Notes under the pieces: generated by a model
Told to the model about the DNA's origin: nothing
Seen by the model: only the letters and a program-made list of their open reading frames with translations
Database searches by the model: none
Translations under genes and position numbers: made by a program
Part shown: positions 48,203 to 60,218 of the stretch, piece after piece
Layout: each line of letters begins with the position of its first letter
Position numbering within the stretch: the first letter of the stretch is position 1
Origin: Mycogone perniciosa
Taxonomy: Eukaryota > Ascomycota > Sordariomycetes > Hypocreales > Hypocreaceae
Reading direction: 5' to 3'
Assembly: GCA_025331125.1 (NCBI GenBank)
Contig: JAOALB010000062.1
Coordinates: 62,001-126,000, forward strand
Length of the DNA stretch: 64,000 nucleotides

Positions 48203-50166
48203 TAGACGATGGGTATGATGGGACACTTTTAGATTTCATGACAATTTATGACAGGTCTCCTTGTGTTTTACTTTTTACTAGGAATCCATAATTCCTGTGG
48301 ATACGGAGTAGGTCTGTGTGATTTTATGCACTCATATGATCACCCCCCCTTACGCTCAAGGCTCCAGCTAGGCTCACTATTCTCGTACCTACCATCAGGA
48401 AACACTGGGAAATATGAGAATGCATTTCTGAAACCTTTTCATACTGCAGCACGTGCGTGTGTCTCCCATCAACTGTCACGTTGTGTTTTAATAATGAAGC
48501 TAAGGTCTGATCTTGCAAGAGTCTCGGAGCTGGGGTGGGTCTTTGAACTCCCAGTGATCACATGTACTATGAAGATGGTATATTGCATAGCGGGAGCATG
48601 TGAATAAAGCTTATTACCAGAAGGAATTAAATCGATGTTCCAAGTACTATAGGTCAGTACTCCGTAGCTAGTAGCTGCGATACCAGTGATTAAAGGCTAA
48701 TGCCGAGAGATGAGATCTTAGCTCCGGCACTTCTTAGTGTAGCCAATGCCAACTTGACCACCATCACAAAACATATTAGCATAAGTTCCTTTTGCCAGTA
48801 GTAATCGTCATTATTTAGCGCTGTCGCCCTTTTCTAGGGATATGTCTACACATTACCTACCTAAGTACGGAGTGAAGGTTTTATATACACACTAGACGCG
48901 CCAACGGCTTCTTAGCGCATCGCTTAACCTTCAACCAACGCAAGCGCGAGCATTGCCAGCATATTATCCGTGTTTGGTTAACCGTTGAAATATATAGCTG
49001 AAAGAGGTGAGCACAAGCCTCTCATGTCTTATATCGGCAGATGTGAGAGAGAGAATATCGCCGAAGTTTTAAGACAGGATTTAAACCGTGGTTGACCTGT
49101 GCCAGAAACATGTCTGCATTTCCTGGAATATCACTGCTAATTTATTGGCTGATCTTGGTCATCTTTCACGGAGAAATAATGTATTCGGCCCGTTGCGATT
49201 GTGAGTTTGAGTCAAGCGAATCTCAATGGTAAATCCATTAAGAGTCTCACAGTCGACTACACAATTCACTCTCTGCGTGACTTCTTTTTAAAAAGGTTGA
49301 CTTTGCCTCGACATTCATTCTCTGGTCAAGCTTTCCTGTTGTTCACTGAACTCGAGTCAAGCTTACACATCAAGAGAATCCTTATATACCCAAACACTTT
49401 CTCCACTTCCAGTGCGATCCTCAGCGCCGCTCTCCCTCACGTCCTTGTAAAACAGCGGGGGCTCGGGTCGACTCCACATGAATATCTTCCGATAGTATTC
49501 GTATTGTCCTAGATAATACATACTAGATAGATACTATCTACGAAGTAGCCAGTCGTTAATAAAATTGATTCGCCAGAGCTAACTACTTTACCTGATGTGA
49601 CATATATACGAAATAGTACTCCGTACTTCGTAATCATCAAGATCACTCGGATAAGAGTTATCCCAACTAGTACTAGTGGTCTGGAAAAATCGGATTAACA
49701 AGTCCCGAAGCCCCACCTGTTCAACCATCCCGTCTCTTTAAATTTTCAAGTTTCTCTTCTTCCATCAAATCCTTCTACCTCTTCATTCTTCATTCTTCCC
49801 AACTCAGCACCCTCAGAGGACCACCACGTCCTTTCCTCAAGGGCCCCAACACTGATATTTAGCCATAATAGCAATGGAAGTTGTTCATCTCCCTCCTACG
49901 GCCCTCCCTCTCCCCGTTGACGCATCTCGTGACCCCAATTCTGTTTGGCACTTTCGAAGCTTTGGCGATCGTTTTTTCTCCGTGGTCGCTAGAGTCAATA
50001 TGTTGCCTATATCAACCCCCAAATACCCTGCCAAGGGTTGTTCTCTGTCGTGTTACAAAGTCTCAGCGTTGGCGATGAGGAACTTTGCGTCAATTATCAA
50101 GGAGATACATTCTTTCTAAATTCTTTTTTTTTCTTTTCGTAGCAGTAAATCATCGTATTTCGCCAT
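48203..50166. other. Intergenic, AT-rich, motif-bearing
   Basis: Holds the 3' ends of TSR1 and GET1. TACGGAGTA copies sit at 48302-48310, 48658-48666 and 49617-49625. An ATG frame at 49874-50119 (81 codons) follows a CT-rich tract at about 49735-49800 that resembles a fungal core promoter, but the encoded peptide is not recognisable and I do not call it a gene. Confidence 0.5.
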
Positions 50167-50979
50167 CTATGAAGTCTTCTTCTCTGCCGCCGTCTTGGTC
50201 GACGAAGAGGAGCCAGTACCGGCCTTTACAGGCGCTTCCTTCACCTTCCCCGATCCGACTACCAGTTTCCATAGCACAATTATCACGTCGCTCAGTAGAG
50301 CCATGATTCCCATGCAAGCAAGCTGCCACGACGCAATGCTCACACTTCCCAACGGTGCGCGCGGGAACGAAATGAGCCACTCGGCGTAGTAGGGAAACCA
50401 GCCGTGCGGAAGCCAGAACATGGGCTCCTTGGCGTACCAGAAAGGAATGATGTATTGCGGCGCTTTCGTGAGGAGGAATCGCAAACCGCTGAGGTATCTG
50501 TCGAAGCTAGATCGCGAGGCGTCCAAGCCTTTCTCTGTACCAAGTTGTCAGTCTCTGTTGCTCTCAATCTCTCTTCCACTCTCGTTCTCCCTGTGATTTC
50601 TAAGTGGGCGGTATGGCTCGAGAAGACGAGTTTTTGTGCCACGTACTCGTTGCATCGAGCTGTTCTAGCAGCTTATCGTGCTGGCGCCGCAGCTTCGCCC
50701 ACTTCGCAAACTGGTCTTGGCTGCTGGTGGCGTTCATTTCTCGGCGGATCTTGAGGTATTCGGACTGGACCTTTCGCTGCTCGCCTGCAGCTTTCGAGGT
50801 TGATACGGGGAGGTAGTTGATGCCGGTCCATAGCTATGGCTGTTAGCAAACAGGTCGGATTTGCGCATCACGAGTTGCGTGGCGAGGCGTACAAGATTGT
50901 TGAGTGTTGCGGCACCCACGGCATCGATGAGGCGCACCGTGGCCTCGACGAGGAAGACGACAACTAGGAGGGAGGCCAT
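50167..50979 (-). CDS. GET1: Guided entry of tail-anchored proteins factor Get1
   Basis: ER membrane receptor subunit that, with Get2, takes tail-anchored proteins from Get3 and inserts them. Exons 50979-50893, 50833-50647 and 50534-50167 give 213 residues in frame. Features in order: first membrane segment (MASLLVVVFLVEATVRLIDA), then NNLLWTGINYLPVSTS, a cytosolic coiled coil with the family signature TSSQDQFAKWAKLRRQHDKL, and two C-terminal membrane segments around PMFWLPHGWFPYYAEWLISF and WQLACMGIMALLSDVIIVLW. Length fits yeast Get1 (235). The tail is Ser/Lys-rich. It is divergent from the PTAR1-like gene, with 288 bp between starts. Confidence 0.95.
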
Positions 50980-51267
50980 TTTCCCTCGATATTTTGGTCG
51001 GACCGACTAAATAATAAGAACGAGAACTGTGAGAGAGAGAAAATGACCCGTCTAGCCAAACATGCCGCGACGGTGGTTGGATCGAAGAGCTCGTCTTGGA
51101 GATCAATTATGTGTGGGCGTTCAGTGCGACATACGTATGTCATAACCCCGGCAGATTGCATGCGGGCGGGCAGGCTTGCTTGACAGCTCTCCACCCCACC
51201 TTTCACTTACACTTACCCTACACCCGAACCACGACAAGGCCGCGAGTTAACCCAAAAGGTCCTTCAG

Positions 51268-52263
51268 ATGTCTAGAGCACTCGGCGATGATGTCAAGAAG
51301 GCAATCAAGCATGGAGATCACGAAAAGACATTCGAGGATATCGCCGGGGTCCTGTCGCAGCAGTTGCCGGAGCTGTTGGAGATAGAGTTCCTGGGGAGAA
51401 GCCATATCATTGACGCGGACACGATTTTTCTACAAGATGGCGCTGCCGTTGCGATACCCAAAATACGACTGGTGCAGGCTTTCATATTTGCACGGAAAAT
51501 CTTCCTGGAGCATCTGGCAGGGAAATGGAAAGGAAACCCAGAAGCTGTGCTAAAGGCAACGGCTGTCATGTTGCTAATGGATCCAGAGCATCTTACAGCG
51601 GCAAATGTGAGGAAGAGGCTGCTTCTCGATATTATCCAGGGGGTAACGAATGTTGAAAAAAGTATTCAGAATGAGAGATATTTCATAGACAGTCTGCTCA
51701 CCAGCCGTTTGCATCGGCATACGAAATCACCAACAATATGGAACCATCGACAATGGCTAATAGAGCGCTTCAGGGACCATGGACTTGGGATAGATGCACT
51801 GGAAGCCATGAAAACAATCGTTTTCGTGGCAGCAGAGAGACATCCTCGCAATTACTACGCTTGGTGTCACGCAAGATATTTGATCAGCCTCATCAACCCA
51901 GGATCTCAGGAACAGCAGCAGCAGCTTCCAGCAATCCTGGAGACCTCAAAGAGGTGGTGCTTCAGCCACCATGACGATGTTTCCGGATGGGCATTCCTGA
52001 TGTACTTTCTGAATCGGTACCCGGAACACACTGCACCTGTGCTCGGTGAGACCTTGAGATTGGCGTCGTCCCTTCACTGGCGGAATGAATCGGTCTGGTA
52101 CTTTCTCCGCAACATGATGCGGCAGCCATCTATGGGCGAGCATGGCCAAGAATCTGCGTTTCACACTGTCAGATTGGCTTTGTTGAATGGCATCGAGGAG
52201 GGTTCTATGGAGAAGCGAGTGTTGGATCAGGCTCTGAGCTGGGTTGAGACGCATTCTACGTGA
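51268..52263 (+). CDS. Protein prenyltransferase alpha-subunit repeat protein (PTAR1/ECM9-like)
   Basis: Single-exon protein of 331 residues. It carries alpha-subunit prenyltransferase repeats of the form SPTIWNHRQWLIERF, HPRNYYAWCHARYLI, and SGWAFLMYFLNR / ESVWYFLRNMM. It differs from the true FNTA/GGTase alpha subunits in spacing and in its long N-terminal half. In animals PTAR1 pairs with the Rab GGTase beta subunit to modify Ykt6; yeast Ecm9 is the likely counterpart. That role is inferred from the family, not visible here. Confidence 0.8.
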   Translation: MSRALGDDVKKAIKHGDHEKTFEDIAGVLSQQLPELLEIEFLGRSHIIDADTIFLQDGAAVAIPKIRLVQAFIFARKIFLEHLAGKWKGNPEAVLKATAVMLLMDPEHLTAANVRKRLLLDIIQGVTNVEKSIQNERYFIDSLLTSRLHRHTKSPTIWNHRQWLIERFRDHGLGIDALEAMKTIVFVAAERHPRNYYAWCHARYLISLINPGSQEQQQQLPAILETSKRWCFSHHDDVSGWAFLMYFLNRYPEHTAPVLGETLRLASSLHWRNESVWYFLRNMMRQPSMGEHGQESAFHTVRLALLNGIEEGSMEKRVLDQALSWVETHST

Positions 52264-52533
52264 GCAGTCGAAGGATTTACGGGCTTTAATGCATCGAGAG
52301 ATTATGATGGTTGGAGGATGAGACGTGATGATCCGGATTGTTATGGATTAGGATTGATTATGGAGCGAGTACTCCTGACTTTATGCGAGGCAGACAAAGA
52401 AATACCGTCGACAATTCTAGGCCTCTCGCACTCTTTATTATTGCAGTGCCATTTCTTGTCAACGACAGTACAGGTTCGTCGCAGATATGCCTCCATTTGT
52501 GGGAAATCATGGCATTTTCAACGCGCTTGGAGG

Positions 52534-54053
52534 TCATCCAATAGGACTCCAATCATAGTCCATCTCAATCTCCTGGACCAAATTCGGGGCCGTTTCCCAC
52601 TGCATCGCAATGAGTTCCTTCGCTCCCATATCGGTCCACCGACGCTCGTTCCACATAACATAGCCCCATCGCCTCAGCGACTCCGGAACATACCCTCCAT
52701 AGATATTAGCATACTTCCCATTCCACAAGAGAACCCATGCCAGCGGTGGCCCATCGGGTGGCACGGCATCACCGACAAAGCTTATCGGATCTCTCCTTTC
52801 CTCGACCTCGTCCCTGGAGTTGGGGGGATTAAGCGACATCACACGCCTGTCGTTTTGTGCGATTGACCTCATAGTCCGCATTATTGAGTCATCTAGGCAT
52901 TGGTCATGGGTGAGGCATTGTTGCATCATGGCGACGAGTTCCTCGTGCTCGTTGATCGCCAACAGCCGTACTGTCATCTTCAGGCCACGTGAGACGGTGC
53001 CATCCATCCAATATATGTGCCGTCTGAGTTAGCAGGCGAAGACCGTTTCTTGTGGGAGGTCATGTTGTGCTCACCGTCATGCTCTGCAACAAGATCAAAG
53101 GATCCATCAGGATTGAAACATCCGTTCGGCTGCCTGAACCTAGGGTTCAAGTGGTGCAGGTCCCCTTTGACCTCGTCGAAAATGTCTTCGTACTTCTGTC
53201 TGACGAACAAGTCAATACACCCGACAGCCTCGGCTTCCCAAGGGTCAAAGAGGCAGAAGAAGATTTCACTGATCTCATGATGACGAAAGGCGCCCACTCG
53301 TTTGCCCCGATTCCGACCGAAGAGGTGATAGAAGGTGTCGTACCGGTAGAGAGCACGGAAGATTCGTATCTCCTCGCTTCTTCTCAGCTGAACGTTGGCC
53401 TCTGCCGCTGCTTCCCTGTTTTCTGACGATGAAGCCCTCTTGCTGAGGTTCGCGAGAGCCCACTTGCTATATAAACGAGCTAGAGGCTGTGCAACGGATA
53501 CGTGGTACGCGGCCAACCAACGAACAGGGCCAGGGCGAATTGAGTTGACATCTGGACAAGTAATCGAGCCTGAAATCCAACCGCGGTAGGAATCGAGAAA
53601 GCCAGTGATCTTCTCGTCAGTCCGCAGCGGACCTATTACTTGCACCCGAGACATCAGATTGGCGTAGGCATCAACGAGGAAGCCATCTAGTTCGCGGTCT
53701 AGACAAGCGCGAAGAATTCTGTTGCGGCTATATGTGTACTGAGTGTGTAGGATAGGCGAAGAACGGACGAGGGAGCGCAGTGTTCGCAGGTCTGGCATGT
53801 ACATGAGAAGTTTGGTTCTCAGCTCAGCGGGCAGATCCTCTAGGAGTGAGGAAGAGCTTGAGGTTTCGGCCTTGAGCAGGCGCTTGGTGCTTTCTGCCAG
53901 TTCGTCTTCACACTCGGGATTCTTTGAGCTCGACTTATCGGTGGTATCTCCGTCTTGACTGCCGTTTGGGGTGTCTATCACCGTGATGGTGCTCTTGACT
54001 GCATCGTCGTGCTGATGCTGTGGAAGGGTATCCTCCTGAACTGGTTGGTCCAT
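52534..54053 (-). pseudogene. F-box protein gene with an apparent frameshift near the 3' end
   Basis: The first part (from ATG 54053) is an F-box protein: Ser/Thr-rich N-terminus, F-box near residues 70-110 (LLEDLPAELRTKLLMYMPDL, then LVRSSPILHTQY), then a long fungal C-terminal domain (EISEIFFCLFDPWEAEAVGC, RQKYEDIFDEVKGDLHHLNP). A 51-nt intron GTGAGC...AACTCAG at about 53071-53021 is well formed and divisible by three. After it, the frame ends at a TGA near 52980, but the family's next block (MDGTVSRGLKMTVRLLA and on to MDYDWSPIG at 52534) is intact in another frame. Two bases too many in the ATATAT run just after the acceptor would explain it. This could be a real lesion, a sequencing error at the dinucleotide run, or an unusual splice choice. 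Confidence 0.65.
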
Positions 54054-54775
54054 GACGACAGGAAATGAATGAGAAGATGAAAAAGAAAGAGAAAAACGAT
54101 GAGTTTTCAGAAGTGTAGATGGGGTATAGAAGGTAAGCCAGAGGTGAATTCCATTAGAGATGACTGGCCTGAACTGCGTGTTATTTGCGACTGAAAGCTG
54201 TAGATGATGATGGTGAGTTAGGACATGCTGAGCTAATTGCTTTTACTCTTCTAATTTCAGCAGAGGAAAGAAAGCAAGGCGGATTACCTGGTCTACGTCT
54301 GACTCGTGCTAATAGGCCAATACCCTCGGTCAGACTTCAGTCCATTCTGCTCGCTATGCATTCTCTTCCCCCAAACCTTTCGTTTTATCCAGCGCTTACG
54401 GAACGAACTAGAGAGATTGAAACATGAAGCCGTAGCATCTGTCTAGATACTCTTTCGTACTCCGTACTCTAATACCTAGTACCACTACCACTAGTGCTGC
54501 CACTATTACGTCCCCACCAGCGGGTATTTAGATATTGATCGCGTTCTAACGGCAATTAAGCACCGGGAATTAGACAATCAACCGGTAGATGCAGCTGCGA
54601 ACTTAAAGGCTGTCTCCCGTCATCATCTAACCGCCACATTTCATAAACTCGAAGTTACACTGGACATCCCAGGAAGGTCCTGAGGCACCAGGGTGATTGG
54701 ACCAACAAGGGTATAAATGTACGGAGAACTTCGTACGGAGTAGATCTGATTGCATCAACGCCCGTTTTATTCATT
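54054..54775. promoter_or_regulatory. Divergent intergenic region with a TATA/CCAAT promoter
   Basis: Lies between the F-box gene and the small coiled-coil gene. TATAAAT at 54712-54718 is about 60 bp before ATG 54776, and an inverted CCAAT (ATTGG, 54696-54700) is just upstream. TACGGAGTA copies at 54458-54466 and 54734-54742; the latter sits between TATA box and start codon. Confidence 0.55.
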
Positions 54776-55538
54776 ATGTCCCGACGTAGCTCTTCTAGCT
54801 CTATCGCGTCCACAGACTCACCCGGTTCTGTACTTTCCGACGATTCCTACCTTGCTAGCTTGAAGCCTGTCATTGATGGCCAATTCAAGGAGCTCTTGGA
54901 TGATGTTAGGATGATTGAGAATAATAGGAAGATCTTGAAGGAGCGCAATATCCAGTCCCACAAAGCGAAGAAGCGTGACCCGAATGATACAGCGAGGCGT
55001 ACCGACCGGTCCTCACAGATTGATAAAGACTACTTGTCCTACAAGGCCAAAGTTGCTCACCTCGGTGAGATCAAGAAAACACAGGAGGCGTCAGAGGCGA
55101 GGAATAGCAGACATCTGGACATTGAGACTCAACAAAAGAATCGCATTCAAGCCCTGAGCGACAGCGAGAAATGGTTTGATGCCGCTATTGCGTGAGTGGA
55201 TCTCCGATGCTTGATCCCATCTTCCCGATGGCAATCCCTTTCCCCCTTCCTCTTACACGCTTGTTCCTGCTCAATTTCTCTTCGTAATATCTTTTCCAAA
55301 TCTACTCGTTAGTTATCTGGTTTCGTACTATTAACATGTCCGACTTAGCGCGCGACTATATTTCATGGTAAAGTACCCTAACGCCTTAAACGCGCCTTCC
55401 ACCCGAGGTCACGTGAAAGCGGCTGAGGATAATCTCAACCCTGTAAAGCATGCCCAGAGAGAAATCCAAGCTCAACAAAAGAGTAAGAAAAAGCACCCAT
55501 CCCCATGGAAGCTTTGGCTTTCAAAGGGAAGAAAATGA
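54776..55538 (+). CDS. Small charged coiled-coil protein, function unknown
   Basis: Two exons, 54776-55191 and 55349-55538, give 201 residues. The donor GTGAGT falls exactly at what would otherwise be the stop codon, and the acceptor GACTTAG after a CTATTAACATG branch-like site keeps an open frame of 63 codons, so the longer model is preferred over a 139-residue single exon. The protein starts with a Ser-rich stretch, then a long charged helix (LKPVIDGQFKELLDDVRMIE, and KAKVAHLGEIKKTQEASEA) and ends Lys-rich (KSKKKHPSPWKLW). I recognise no domain. A TATA box 60 bp upstream supports transcription. Confidence 0.6.
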
Positions 55539-58040
55539 CGGACAGGAAGGCTAATGGTTGATGTTACGAAATATAGAGATTGCGGGCATCAATAAGATTG
55601 CGTCAATAAAGGCTGCCCAGGCTGCTGCGGCTACTCGTACAGGCACGAAATAGCTCCCAAACGCACATTTGTATGTTCCTAACAGAAGCAGGCTTCTTAC
55701 GGCCACATTGCCACGCGTGTAGCTCCTTATTATTGCAGTGACATTTCTTTTGTCTAGTTTCATGAGCGCCTAATTTACTCCGTATGTCACAGGTACTTCG
55801 TATGCCGGATTGTTGAGAGGCGCAAGCCACATTCCTCTGTCCTAGTAGCGACAAAGAAAAACGGCTCGTGGACGTGACATTTGCTACACGACCCAAGGGA
55901 ACAGGCGCAGTAGATGCAGTGCGACAGTTGCACAGGGCAAAGGAAGGGTCTATACAGAGTATAATACAGGGAAGATTGGGAAGATTGGGAAGAAAAAGGG
56001 CATCGTTCCCTTTATAGATGCATAATAATAGGTACTCCGTACTGCTAGCTAGTTTTCAGAGACATGGAGTCAGGCTGTGGAAAGCCATGGGAAGCTCAAA
56101 CCTCACTCTGCGGATGACGGATGCAACATTGTCGATTTGTTGAGCGCACATCAGAATTGATCATCTACATTTTAATCCGGCCAACAACCAACAAGTCGGG
56201 TTAATTCGCTGTTAGAGCTGGCTGGTTTGCGGCCTGCCTTTGTTTCAACAGGTGATGTTTGAGAGTAGGATCGGCGCCTCAATGACTGAGGTAGGCTGTC
56301 TTGACTCGCTTGTTTTTCTCTCTTGCAGCCTGAGTCGATTACGGAGTACTCCGTAGTATCCCTAAAATAGCTTCTGAAGGAGCGTCAGATCTGTACTCCG
56401 TAGCACGAGAGAGAAAGATGAATGATTTACGGAGTACAGGTGACAGGAGGGAGTGATTGATTGATCCAGGGGGGGCTGCATCTCGTTTCTGGAGCACCCC
56501 GGAACATGTTAGTTAGGCTTTATTTCTAGTAGTAGTTAGCGCGGGGAAGTTGGCCAAGGTATGTATGGATGGATTCTTGATAAGCTTCCAAGGTTCTGCA
56601 TCCCTCTTCCGGGGGTGGCAATAAAGTTCCGTGTTGAAACAATTCTTGCATGGCAGTTGTGTACTCTTGGACGTGAAGACGAAATTGATACGCCAGTTCA
56701 ATTGAGCTGAGAAAAAGGACATCCAACGCAAAACTTCCACGGAGCACGATTAGCCGCACTCACCTCATTCGAAGCAGCAGGCGCTTGTAAATTTCTAATA
56801 TTAAGGTACGGAGTAGTAAGGATTGCTACACACTGTACTCCGTATGAAGTACAGACTAGGATATCTTCGGGGGGTTATTACTCGTTAAGCTGCCCTTTCT
56901 GCAATAGCCCGCCTTGTGCATCGCTTAATAAAATGCCCACCTTGTTCACGCTTCCCGAGACATGGGTCAAAGGCTGTTGATTGGCGGAGCAGTCATGGGA
57001 AGGGTTCCATTCGATGCAGCCATATCGGCGCAATCAGGATAAGAACTGGGGTAATTTGGTGAGGCTGCTTGGCAAATTTGGCAGCTAATTGTTTGGATAA
57101 CATGCATCGAAGTACCCGTGCATTACTGGTTAGCAGAAATGGAAATAAAAGAATACCATTTGCTTCATTGCAGCGGCTACGTCACGCCAGCTGGAATTGA
57201 AACTTGACATATGTGAGACATTTCACAAAACTATCTGGAGATATTAGTAGTACTACTCGTAACGGACAGCCTGTTTCGTTTCATCAAAACGCCGCTGCAC
57301 GGCTTACAGTGGCGCTTCTCAGGGCGATCAAGCACTAAACATGCACTAGCCTCTAACCTCCACCCACTAAACTAATGCAGCGAGCGCCTCCATTTCACCC
57401 TCGAGGCGGCTGATGGTCCCTGTGTGGGTTGTCTGCGGGCGCCTCCACAATCAAAACTCCAGCATCCCTTTCCGTCTGTCTTCTTTTCATCTCCATCAAA
57501 ATGCCCTCCCCGTATTAGAGCTTGCGCATTGTACAGAGTTCGCCCTTCTTCTTGTCTTTCGTTCCATCTAATTGCATCTCTTTTTTCCCCCTCGTCTCTC
57601 CTATCTGTGTTTATCTGCGCTTCGCTGTCGAATCTCGCGAGTCCATTTGCATTCCTTGGCTTTCCTTGCCTCGCTTCCATCGTTTCTGGCGCACCGCACC
57701 CCTGTCGTTTTTCGCTTCGAGCCTTGAGGATTTCCCTGGTCAACGACTTCCAAATATTTCGTCAAAAATCATTTCCATATTTTCGCGCAGCTATTCGAAT
57801 CGATCGTTTACATCGTTATCCGGCAATGTTGCATCATAATATCTAATCTATAATCCCCCCTGCACCAAGTGTAGGTCGCTGCTGCTCCCATTGGTCCGAA
57901 AGACCATCGATCGTCTCAATTCGCGTCACAAGGCCGAGCTGAGTTGGCTCGGCAGACTGACCGAACGCAGCGTCGTCATACTCCTCGACGGGATCCCGAA
58001 AGAGGAGTTGACGCGCTACGATTCTTGAGACGGCTTCATC
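55539..58040. other. Intergenic, dense in TACGGAGTA motifs
   Basis: No gene that I can support. Motif copies at 55776, 56033, 56340-56355 (a perfect palindrome), 56394, 56428, 56807 and 56836. A minus-strand frame at 56526-56759 is protein-like over 76 codons but begins with GTG after an in-frame stop and has no recognisable domain. The stretch 57420-57840 is pyrimidine-rich and probably the promoter and 5' UTR of the aspartic protease. Confidence 0.5.
56340..56355. repeat. Perfect 16-bp palindrome of the dispersed motif
   Basis: TACGGAGTACTCCGTA, two motif copies in inverted orientation. A related palindrome in the opposite arrangement (TACTCCGTACGGAGTA) occurs at 1256-1271 and 33199-33214. 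Confidence 0.9.
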
Positions 58041-59690
58041 ATGCGTCCCATCGCACTCTTGGCGCAACTAGCACTCTTCACGTCGAGCACTTACGCCTTT
58101 CACATATACCAGCCAGCATGGCACGAAGAGTTGGAGGTGGGCACTGCTGAAGCTAGGAGAAGTGTGGTTGGGAGCAGGGATGATGGTGTGAGCTTGGAGA
58201 TCAAGCAGAGATCGGGTCAGGTAAGTGTACCTCTAGTTCGGAATTGCGAGGCAGCTTCGGACTCGTACTGACCATGCCACTTGCGATAGGGTCCCGTATC
58301 CCCGTCACAAAAAGCCGCGTGGCAAGCCGGCTTGTTGTCACACAAATACGACCACCGCCGCTCGTCGATATCCGCTTCCGATGTTACGCTTGGGAGGAGG
58401 AATAACGAATACCAGGTTATGGAGGCCGCCGATCCGAAGCAGCCCAAGACGGCTGGTGTCCATCAAGATGGTACCGATTACTCGTACTTCGTACAGGTCC
58501 AACTTGGCTCCAAGGGCAAGACGCTTTACATGCTTATCGACACGGGTGCTGGATCGAGCTGGGTAATGGGGACGGACTGCAAGTCGGAAGCTTGCACGTT
58601 ACACAACTCGTTCGGACCCGATGACTCGTCTACGATCCAAACCAGCACCAAGGACTTCTCCATTTCTTATGGATCCGGCGCCGTTTCAGGCACTCTGACG
58701 ACCGACACTATTAGCGTCGCCGGCATGACCTTGCCGTATCAATTCGGCCTTGCTACCAATACCTCCAAGGACTTTGTACATTTCGCCTTCGATGGTATTC
58801 TTGGATTGTCAATGAACAACGGGGCCAACCAGAACTTTCTGAAGGCGCTGGCCAGTGCCAAGTTGCTGGACAAGAATATTTTTGGAATTGCTTTGAACCG
58901 AGCATCCGATGGGACCAATACTGGAGAAATCAAATTTGGCGCAACAAACCCCAGCAAATACACTGGCGACATCGGCTATACTTCGATCGTTTCCGGCAAT
59001 GACTGGGCTATTCAGATAGACGATATGACTTTCAACGGCAAGAAAGCGGGTGTTGGTGGGATCCTCGCCTATATTGATACGGGTACCTCCTACATTTTCG
59101 GTCCTCCAAAGAGAGTCCAAGCTGTCCACAGCGTCATTCCCGGCGCTGAGAGTTCCGATGGTATTACCTATACTGTTCCCTGCGACACCAATACACCTGT
59201 TACCCTCACCTTCTCGGGAGTTGACTACCAGATCTCCCCTAAGGACTGGGTATCACCCAAGGATAACGCGGGGAAGTGCACAAGCAACATTTATGGCTAT
59301 GAGGTAGTGAATGGCGCGTGGCTCTTGGGTGACACGTTCCTGAAGAATGTATATGCTGTTTTTGATAAAGACGAGAAGCGAATCGGTAAGTCTCATGAAA
59401 TCATAGTTCTGCATTCGTATGTATACTGATCAGAAGCAGGCTTTGCTAAACGAGCTGTTTCCACCTCAACAGGCGGCAGTAGCAGCACGATGACTACCGT
59501 GTCAGGTTCTCCCTCTCCCACATTCTTCACCGGCGTCACTTCTCCCAACGATACTAGTGCATCCGGCGCTAGTGGAGGATCTGGGCAACCTACCGAAACG
59601 GCCAAGAACTCTGCGCCTGGGTTTCACTTGCAAGGCAACAAGTTGAGCCTCGTTGCCTGTCTCTTATCGATTTTCCTTCTGCTGGCTTAA
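58041..59690 (+). CDS. GPI-anchored aspartic endopeptidase (yapsin/CtsD-like)
   Basis: Secreted A1-family protease. Exons 58041-58220, 58290-59385 and 59440-59690 give 508 residues. A signal peptide (MRPIALLAQLALFTSSTYAF) is followed by a propeptide. The active sites are LIDTGAGSSWVMG (Asp about residue 144) and AYIDTGTSYIFGP (Asp about 323). Flap tyrosine region: DFSISYGSGAVSGTL. Typical cysteine pairs frame the catalytic lobes (DCKSEAC; VPCDTN and GKCTSN). A Ser/Thr-rich spacer and a hydrophobic end (LSLVACLLSIFLLLA) indicate GPI anchoring, probably with a cleavage site near NSAPG. The likely location is the plasma membrane or cell wall. Confidence 0.93.
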
Positions 59691-60218
59691 GATGCCACTA
59701 CACTACTCACTACTACTGATTTTCACCCTACGAGATCCAAAACGACCAACCTGATCAACTATGCCATGGAGGCACTTCGTGTTGAGGCATAACCAAACGG
59801 TTACACTAGCAGGAGACAACATTCGTGACACATTGGAGTACATTTTGGAGGAAAACAATCTATCAACGCATTGCAGCAGATTGCGTAGCATAGGCCAGAG
59901 GATGAAAGAAGCCTCGGTAGAACAGGCCGTATAGCTTGCGATTATGCTTATACGAGTTGCTAGCCAACAGAAGAAGGCATTGGAATATGCATTCGATTTT
60001 GGGACTGACTAGAGCATTTATAATGGAGTTTTTATTATTCCCTTTCTGCCAAGGACGGATACAGACAGACATCAGTGACTAGAATATACAATAAAATGCA
60101 TTTTGTAATCCGCTTGCCGACTCTATACGCTGACTCGTGTCGAAAATGAAGTTTGACCTTGCGTATTATGTTGCCTAAAAGTTGGGGTGTTTATCTACTT
60201 GGAGTTGGAACGGGGCAT
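59691..60218. other. Intergenic between convergent genes
   Basis: Holds the 3' ends of the aspartic protease and the SDR. No gene or repeat seen. Confidence 0.6.

Noticed and set aside
49874..50119. 81-codon ATG frame behind a CT-rich tract
   Set aside because: No recognisable protein features, and it lies directly downstream of nothing that supports it; the CT tract alone is not enough.
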